Origin: Gammaproteobacteria bacterium
GTDB taxonomy: Bacteria; Pseudomonadota; Gammaproteobacteria; Pseudomonadales; Azotimanducaceae
DNA: 46,259 nt
NCBI GenBank assembly: GCA_018656865.1
Contig: JABHYO010000022.1
Coordinates: forward strand, 1 to 46,259
Direction of reading: 5' to 3'
The notes beneath the pieces were generated by a model, which worked only from the letters and a program-made list of their open reading frames with translations, did no database searches and was not told where the DNA came from. The translations under genes were made by a program, and so were the position numbers. Of the stretch, positions 42,112-46,259 are shown in pieces. The stretch's first letter is position 1. Each line of letters starts with the position of its first letter.

Positions 42112-42154
42112 TTATTCCGATGAGCCTCAGGCACCTATTTCCACAGGTTTGGGT

Positions 42155-42820
42155 ATGGTGATGCGGATGCATTGGGTCCTGATTGTCTTGCTCTCGGCAC
42201 TGGTGACAGCTTGCTCCTCCATGCCGGGCAGTGGTCTGTTTCGTTCGGGGCACGGCATTGGTGTTGTTGAAGCCACAATTGGTGAACCGAGATTTTTCAG
42301 GGGCGACGGTCAGTTTACAGTGGAGACCGGTGTCACGGTCCAGGTTCAGGATTCAGTGATCACCGGTCCAAATGATCGAATCCGACTAAGGATGATTGAT
42401 GGAACCCGGATCACGCTGGGAGGTGGTTCTGAGTTTGTTTTCCACGTCTACAGCTTTGTTCAACCCTCACCGATTGCTCGTATGTCTTTCAGCCAGGGGA
42501 CACTTCGCATCGATATTGACAGATTCACTGAACGTCAGGGGGCGAGGTTTGAAGTCGCAACGCCGCTGGCTGATATTCGGGTCAGGGGGGCCGATTTCTG
42601 GGCGGGTGATTTATTTAAGGACAATCAGCTGGACCTGGTACTCTTGGGTGAGGGAGTCGTCACCGTAACGAATGGATACGGAAATGTGGAAATCGTTGAG
42701 GCGACCCACGGTACTACTGTCAATTTTGGTGCAGCACCAATCAATCCGGAGCCCTGGCCGCCGGAGGAAATCGAGGATGTTACGGCCTCGATTAGCATGC
42801 GGGAGTTGCCGAGCGAGTGA
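42155..42820 (+). CDS. FecR-domain lipoprotein
   Basis: A 221-residue lipoprotein with signal WVLIVLLSALVTAC and a lipobox cysteine near residue 20. The mature part is the FecR beta-roll: VVEATIGEPRFFRGDGQFTVETGVTVQVQDSVITGPNDRIRLRMIDGTRITLGGGSEFVF spans about 36-95, then FSQGTLRIDI, FEVATPLADIRVRGADFWAG and VTVTNGYGNVEIVEATHGTTVNFG. Without a nearby sigma factor or TonB receptor, iron regulation is unlikely. Such stand-alone FecR proteins may sense or bind envelope ligands. ATG 42155 has AGG seven bases upstream; ATG 42161 is possible. Confidence 0.82.
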   Translation: MVMRMHWVLIVLLSALVTACSSMPGSGLFRSGHGIGVVEATIGEPRFFRGDGQFTVETGVTVQVQDSVITGPNDRIRLRMIDGTRITLGGGSEFVFHVYSFVQPSPIARMSFSQGTLRIDIDRFTERQGARFEVATPLADIRVRGADFWAGDLFKDNQLDLVLLGEGVVTVTNGYGNVEIVEATHGTTVNFGAAPINPEPWPPEEIEDVTASISMRELPSE

Positions 42821-42840
42821 ATTTCTAGATTCGGTCCACC

Positions 42841-44322
42841 CTAAAGCGACAAAAGATAGGCGGTTAGTGCCAGCCGGTCTTCGTCGTTCTCAATAAGTAC
42901 AGGGGGCATGGGCGGGGTCGGTGTTTCGAACAGAGATTCAAGCGAAGCGACGTTGTGTCTGGCGCTGATGCCAATCAGCGGTTTCATACCCGAGGGTACC
43001 TTGTCGACCTTGGCGACGTGGCAGATGATGCAGCCGCCTGTCTGGTAGAGTTGCTCGCCTTTTTCGATGAGTGACTCAAGTGCTTGCGCTTCCAGGTGTT
43101 CGAGGCCGGTTTCGCCAGGCGGCAGATCTTCGCTAAGGGAAGATACTGCCTGCTCAATGCCATAGCAGACACGGAAAATAGACATAGAGAAGTCGTCAGA
43201 TATATAGACGCAGCCGTCATTCCCTTCTGCGATATCAACGGGCCTGCCAATAATATCGCCCTTGTTCTCAAAGCCAGAAAGGAAGTCCTTCTCGTCGAAG
43301 CCCTCACCGTTCCAGTGTAAAGATACGACTTTGTAGCCGTCATAGGACGATCGGTTCCAACTGCCGTGTAGGGCAACCAGTGCAGAGCCCTGGTAGTCCA
43401 ACGGCAGTGCAGGGTCGGTGAGAAAGCGAATTCCCAACGGTGCATTGTGGGCCCGAAAGCCGTGAGCAGGTGGGATCGCGTTTTGGAGTCTGTCATCGTC
43501 AGGAAAATCCGGATCACTATCGCCGAAGCCATTGACGTGAGGCCAGCCGTAAAACCCACCCATTTCGATACGGTTGAGTTCGCAGGGCGGGTAGTCGTTA
43601 CCGAGCAGGTCGCGACCATTATCGGTTGCGTAAAGTCCGCCATCGAAAGGAGCCCAGTCGAATCCGACGCTGTTGCGAAGCCCGGTCGCCACTCGTTCTT
43701 CACCTGTGCCATCAGGGTTGTATCTTGTCATGGTGGCCCGCTGTTGGTCAGTTTCGATGCAGACATTGCAGGTCGAACCGGAACTGAGATATAGGAGTCC
43801 ATCGGGTCCAAAGCGGATGCTCTTGGACCAGTGGTTACCTTCGTCGCCAAGACCGGTGATGATCCTCTCGTAATCACCCATCACCTCACCCTTGTCGTGA
43901 TCGAACCTGACGCGGCCTATCGCGTTGGATTCGCCGATGTAGAGGTAGTCTTCGTGAAAGTCGATACTGTGCGGTCTTGTGAGATTGTCCAGCAGTACAC
44001 GTTGCCCGTCAGCGGCGCCATCGCCATTGGCGTCACGCATGAGGATGGAGACTTTCGATGCTTGCGGCTGGGCGACGATCAGATCACCACTGTTGCTGAA
44101 TTCAATAAAGCGGGCACTGGTGACGTCAGTCGCATACAGCCCAATGGTGAATCCCTGCGGTAGCTGCAGGCGCGATTGCAGTGTCTCTTCAGTGGGTGTT
44201 CCACCGCCCGAACCGAAAAGGGAATGGAAGACAATACCCAGAGTGATGTCTACCCTGGATAGCAGCACGAAGAATCCAATGACAAGACCAGCGATCAGAC
44301 CGAGTAAAATTTTCCACCACAC
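42841..44322 (-). CDS. Sorbosone dehydrogenase-like beta-propeller protein with C-terminal cytochrome c
   Basis: A 493-residue exported protein anchored by one N-terminal helix (3-21). Residues about 45-395 are a PQQ-type glucose/sorbosone dehydrogenase propeller (LQLPQGFTIGLYATDV; RPHSIDFHEDYLYIGESNAIGRV; IRFGPDGLLYLSSGSTCNVC; GLRNSVGFDWAPFDGGLYATDNGRDLLGNDYPPCELNRI). The C-terminal region (about 415-493) holds one heme c site CIICH and a late Met (PTPPMPPV). It would oxidise a sugar or alcohol in the periplasm and pass electrons to the heme. The substrate is unknown. It starts five bases after the hpt stop. Confidence 0.87.
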   Translation of the reverse strand: MWWKILLGLIAGLVIGFFVLLSRVDITLGIVFHSLFGSGGGTPTEETLQSRLQLPQGFTIGLYATDVTSARFIEFSNSGDLIVAQPQASKVSILMRDANGDGAADGQRVLLDNLTRPHSIDFHEDYLYIGESNAIGRVRFDHDKGEVMGDYERIITGLGDEGNHWSKSIRFGPDGLLYLSSGSTCNVCIETDQQRATMTRYNPDGTGEERVATGLRNSVGFDWAPFDGGLYATDNGRDLLGNDYPPCELNRIEMGGFYGWPHVNGFGDSDPDFPDDDRLQNAIPPAHGFRAHNAPLGIRFLTDPALPLDYQGSALVALHGSWNRSSYDGYKVVSLHWNGEGFDEKDFLSGFENKGDIIGRPVDIAEGNDGCVYISDDFSMSIFRVCYGIEQAVSSLSEDLPPGETGLEHLEAQALESLIEKGEQLYQTGGCIICHVAKVDKVPSGMKPLIGISARHNVASLESLFETPTPPMPPVLIENDEDRLALTAYLLSL

Positions 44323-44327
44323 TTTAT

Positions 44328-44873
44328 TTATCCTTTCAGTTGAACCTTTCCGACATAGGGCAGGTTTCTGTTTCGTTGAGCGTAGTCGATGCCGTAGCCG
44401 ACCACAAATTCGTCAGGTATCTCAAACCCGACCCAGAGAGCATTCACTTCAACCTCGCGGCGCGAAGGTTTGTCGAGTAGTGTCGCAACCTCGAGTCGCT
44501 TGGGGCCCCTTGATCGAAGCAGGTTGATGACATGATGCAAGGTGTGACCCGTGTCGATAATGTCTTCTACTACGAGTACGTCAAGACCCTCTATTTCACT
44601 GCGTAGATCTTTGATAATACGCACTTCCCTCGATGACTCCATGGAATCACCGTAGGAGGAGACTTCGAGGAAGTCGACTTCAACCGGCAGGTCCAGTTCG
44701 CGGACCAAATCAGCAACAAAGACGAAGGAGCCACGCAGCAGACCGATAACGATGAGCTTGTCGGTGTCAGCGAAGTGCTCGGTTATCTCCTTCGCCAGGG
44801 ATTTCACCATGGCGGCGATGGATTTGGCGGAAATCATTTCCACTATCTCATAGCCGTTGTGATTGATAACCAC
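44328..44873 (-). CDS. hpt: Hypoxanthine phosphoribosyltransferase
   Basis: A 181-residue purine salvage enzyme that makes IMP or GMP from the base and PRPP. The PRPP-binding loop is [18 protein letters not shown]. The pyrophosphate loop is [17 protein letters not shown]. The flexible loop is [10 protein letters not shown] with S-Y. The base-contact end is [17 protein letters not shown]. The chosen start is GTG 44873, with AGGA about eight bases upstream; it gives the usual family length and a normal N-terminus ([12 protein letters not shown]). ATG 44837 is an alternative. A longer frame up to 45023 runs through repeat DNA and is not coding. The propeller-cytochrome gene follows after five bases. 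Confidence 0.92.
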   Translation of the reverse strand: MVINHNGYEIVEMISAKSIAAMVKSLAKEITEHFADTDKLIVIGLLRGSFVFVADLVRELDLPVEVDFLEVSSYGDSMESSREVRIIKDLRSEIEGLDVLVVEDIIDTGHTLHHVINLLRSRGPKRLEVATLLDKPSRREVEVNALWVGFEIPDEFVVGYGIDYAQRNRNLPYVGKVQLKG

Positions 44874-44950
44874 GCCAATATCCTGATTCGAATGAAGTGC
44901 GGAGTGTGCCGGACCCCAGACGTTGGAGCAAGATTGAACTTGATCTGAAA

Positions 44951-45130
44951 ATGCCTGGCTTTCGTCACTTCCCCGATGCGTCGGACCGTTCGCTACAGTG
45001 ACTTTCGCCGCACTCTTCGGCAAGGTCGTGCGCGACCCCGGTCTTGCCTGCAGAATGCCTGGCTTTCGTCACTTCCCTGCGGTGCAGTGACTTTCGCCGC
45101 ACTCTTCGGCAAGCAAAGCTTGCCTGCAGA
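44951..45130. repeat. Two tandem copies of a structured intergenic repeat
   Basis: Copy 1 (44951-45054) and copy 2 (45055-45130) begin with the same bases, ATGCCTGGCTTTCGTCACTT, and share AGTGACTTTCGCCGCACTC, CTTCGGCAAG and CTTGCCTGCAGA. A third start, ATGCCT, follows at 45131. Each copy contains a GTCACT...AGTGAC inversion and a second hairpin: GGCAAGC-AAA-GCTTGCC in copy 2, and a nested GGCAAG/CTTGCC with GGTCG/CGACC in copy 1. The copies differ mainly in the hairpin loops. Confidence 0.8.
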
Positions 45131-45137
45131 ATGCCTA

Positions 45138-46259
45138 TTAAGAAAAGTTCAGGTTCGCGACTCTGATCCAGGGAAAGTCCTGTCCACCCCTGTCCAGATG
45201 CTCTGTCGAGATAGCGACGATGTTGCCCAGCATGCTCGCCATGTTCCCGGCGATCATAGTTTCAGAAAGTGCCTGCCCTAGATTGCCGTCTTCGATAATA
45301 AAGCTGTTTTTGATAACGCCAGAGAAATCACCGCTCGGCCCGGGTGAGCCCATCGATAGTCTGTTAACCATGGCCCCACGGTCGATCCCGGAAATGAGAT
45401 CGGCTCGGGATGACTCGCCGGCTTCGATTGACCAGCCTGAACTGTTGGGCGTGTGCTTGATTCCGGTTTTAAGGCTGCCATAAAGACTGGGTAGCAGGTA
45501 GTTCAACGTACCCGCTTCGATGAACGTCAGCGGTGCTACGGCAAAGGCATCTGTCGAATAAGGAGCGTGTCCTGGACCATCGAAACAGCTATGAACGCTA
45601 AACAGTTTGCTCGCTATTTGATCGCCGACTCGATCCTTGTACAGGGAGACATCGGCAATCAACGAGAAGTCTCTTACCTGACCCAGAAGCCATCCCAGCA
45701 GGTCGCTTACTGCAGTTGGCGCCAGGATGATGTCACCTGTGAAATTACCCGAGATCGGTTTGGTTTCGATCTGTCGTTCGGTCTCGGCCATCATCTCGCC
45801 AATACCAAAGTATTCGCTTGCATGCGACTCAGACAGGTCGTTAGTAGTGCCCCCGGTGTAGTTAAAGGAACTGGTCTTGTTTGCGTCTGTTGCAGCACCG
45901 AAGACCTGGAGCTGATATGAGCCTGTCTCTGAGGTCAGCATAGAACCGCCTGAGGTCATGACGCACTCCCTCGCCAGACGGTGAAGGGCAACCCCTTCAT
46001 CAATCTGCATCTTTGGCGTTTCGCTGGATCGAAAATTTATCAGTTCCTCCACTTTGAGTGTCAGAAGATCGATGTCACACTTTTTTGGTCCCTGTTCGAA
46101 ATGACCTTTTTGACCCGCGGATACCGCATTTGAGTCATCCTGAGGCACCAGTCTGGCGCGATTGAAAAGGTTCTGTATGCCGTCGTCTATGGCAGCTGAG
46201 CTGAGGTCGGTGAGGGCCATAACGGCTTTTCTTGCATCGACGATGCCGGTTAGATTGAG
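45138..46259 (-). CDS. pmbA: TldE/PmbA-type metalloprotease family protein, C-terminal part
   Basis: The frame is open to the window edge, so about 374 C-terminal residues are seen of a protein usually near 450. Family features include LTLKVEELINFRSSETPKMQIDEGV (N-terminal domain end), GDIILAPTAVSDLLGWLL, FDGPGHAPYSTDAFAVAPLTFIEAGTLNYLL, and the C-terminal LSETMIAGNMASMLGNIVAIS...PWIRVANLNFS. The TldD zinc HExxxH motif is not present in this part, which matches TldE rather than TldD. TldD/TldE together cleave modified peptides and antitoxins. The structured repeat lies just after its stop. Confidence 0.88.
   Translation of the reverse strand, partial: LNLTGIVDARKAVMALTDLSSAAIDDGIQNLFNRARLVPQDDSNAVSAGQKGHFEQGPKKCDIDLLTLKVEELINFRSSETPKMQIDEGVALHRLARECVMTSGGSMLTSETGSYQLQVFGAATDANKTSSFNYTGGTTNDLSESHASEYFGIGEMMAETERQIETKPISGNFTGDIILAPTAVSDLLGWLLGQVRDFSLIADVSLYKDRVGDQIASKLFSVHSCFDGPGHAPYSTDAFAVAPLTFIEAGTLNYLLPSLYGSLKTGIKHTPNSSGWSIEAGESSRADLISGIDRGAMVNRLSMGSPGPSGDFSGVIKNSFIIEDGNLGQALSETMIAGNMASMLGNIVAISTEHLDRGGQDFPWIRVANLNFS

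Noticed and set aside
44874-45023. N-terminal extension of hpt by 50 codons
   Set aside because: Makes the protein longer than the family, has no ribosome site, and its first part is translated from the intergenic repeat.

Overview
The window reads as chromosomal DNA of an aerobic or microaerobic gammaproteobacterium. The evidence is a complete cbb3 oxidase cluster in the order ccoNOQP-GHIS, pqiABC, a TldE/PmbA-type protein, YchJ, SirB2, tandem universal stress proteins, a consensus gammaproteobacterial LexA box, and E. coli-like class II FNR/Anr promoters. I cannot place it below class. There are no rRNA or tRNA genes, no CRISPR array and no intact insertion sequence.

Left part (1-6602): a truncated FAD oxidoreductase divergent from an MFS carrier, then a crotonase-fold enzyme, then a two-gene unit made of a membrane-anchored propeptide-like protein and a large secreted reprolysin-like metalloprotease with TSP3 calcium repeats and a duplicated C-terminus.

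Stress and redox block (6755-13804): two tandem-Usp genes diverge from an intergenic region carrying two FNR/Anr-type sites. Each site sits at the class II distance from a TAAAAT -10 element. A third site of the same kind precedes a CBS-domain gene. A perfect LexA box lies upstream of a PNPOx-like/SirB2 gene pair. An ECF41-type sigma factor overlaps an SdhC-like membrane gene, and the pair is preceded by an exact ECF41 promoter, TGTCACA-N16-CGTC.

Envelope lipid block (13834-20896): one minus-strand operon, pqiA-pqiB-pqiC-LolA-like-RND/MMPL, with every junction overlapping. The RND protein carries a fused C-terminal cyclic-nucleotide-binding-like domain. This is the best candidate here for an undescribed system: a putative trans-envelope lipid trafficking machine with a cytoplasmic sensor.

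Metabolic block (20991-29980): sodium:solute symporter, a lipocalin-like protein of unknown function, aldo/keto reductase, alpha/beta hydrolase, MetY, YchJ and a DUF5916 outer-membrane protein.

Respiratory block (30120-38444): ccoNOQP, ccoGHIS and a Yip1-like gene. The leader of ccoN holds a decayed copy of an internal part of ccoN itself, probably the relic of a former tandem cco operon.

Right part (38457-46259): GST, lysophospholipase-like hydrolase, gpsA, AI-2E permease, FecR-domain lipoprotein, sorbosone dehydrogenase-like cytochrome c protein, hpt, a structured tandem repeat, and the C-terminal part of a TldE/PmbA protein running off the window.
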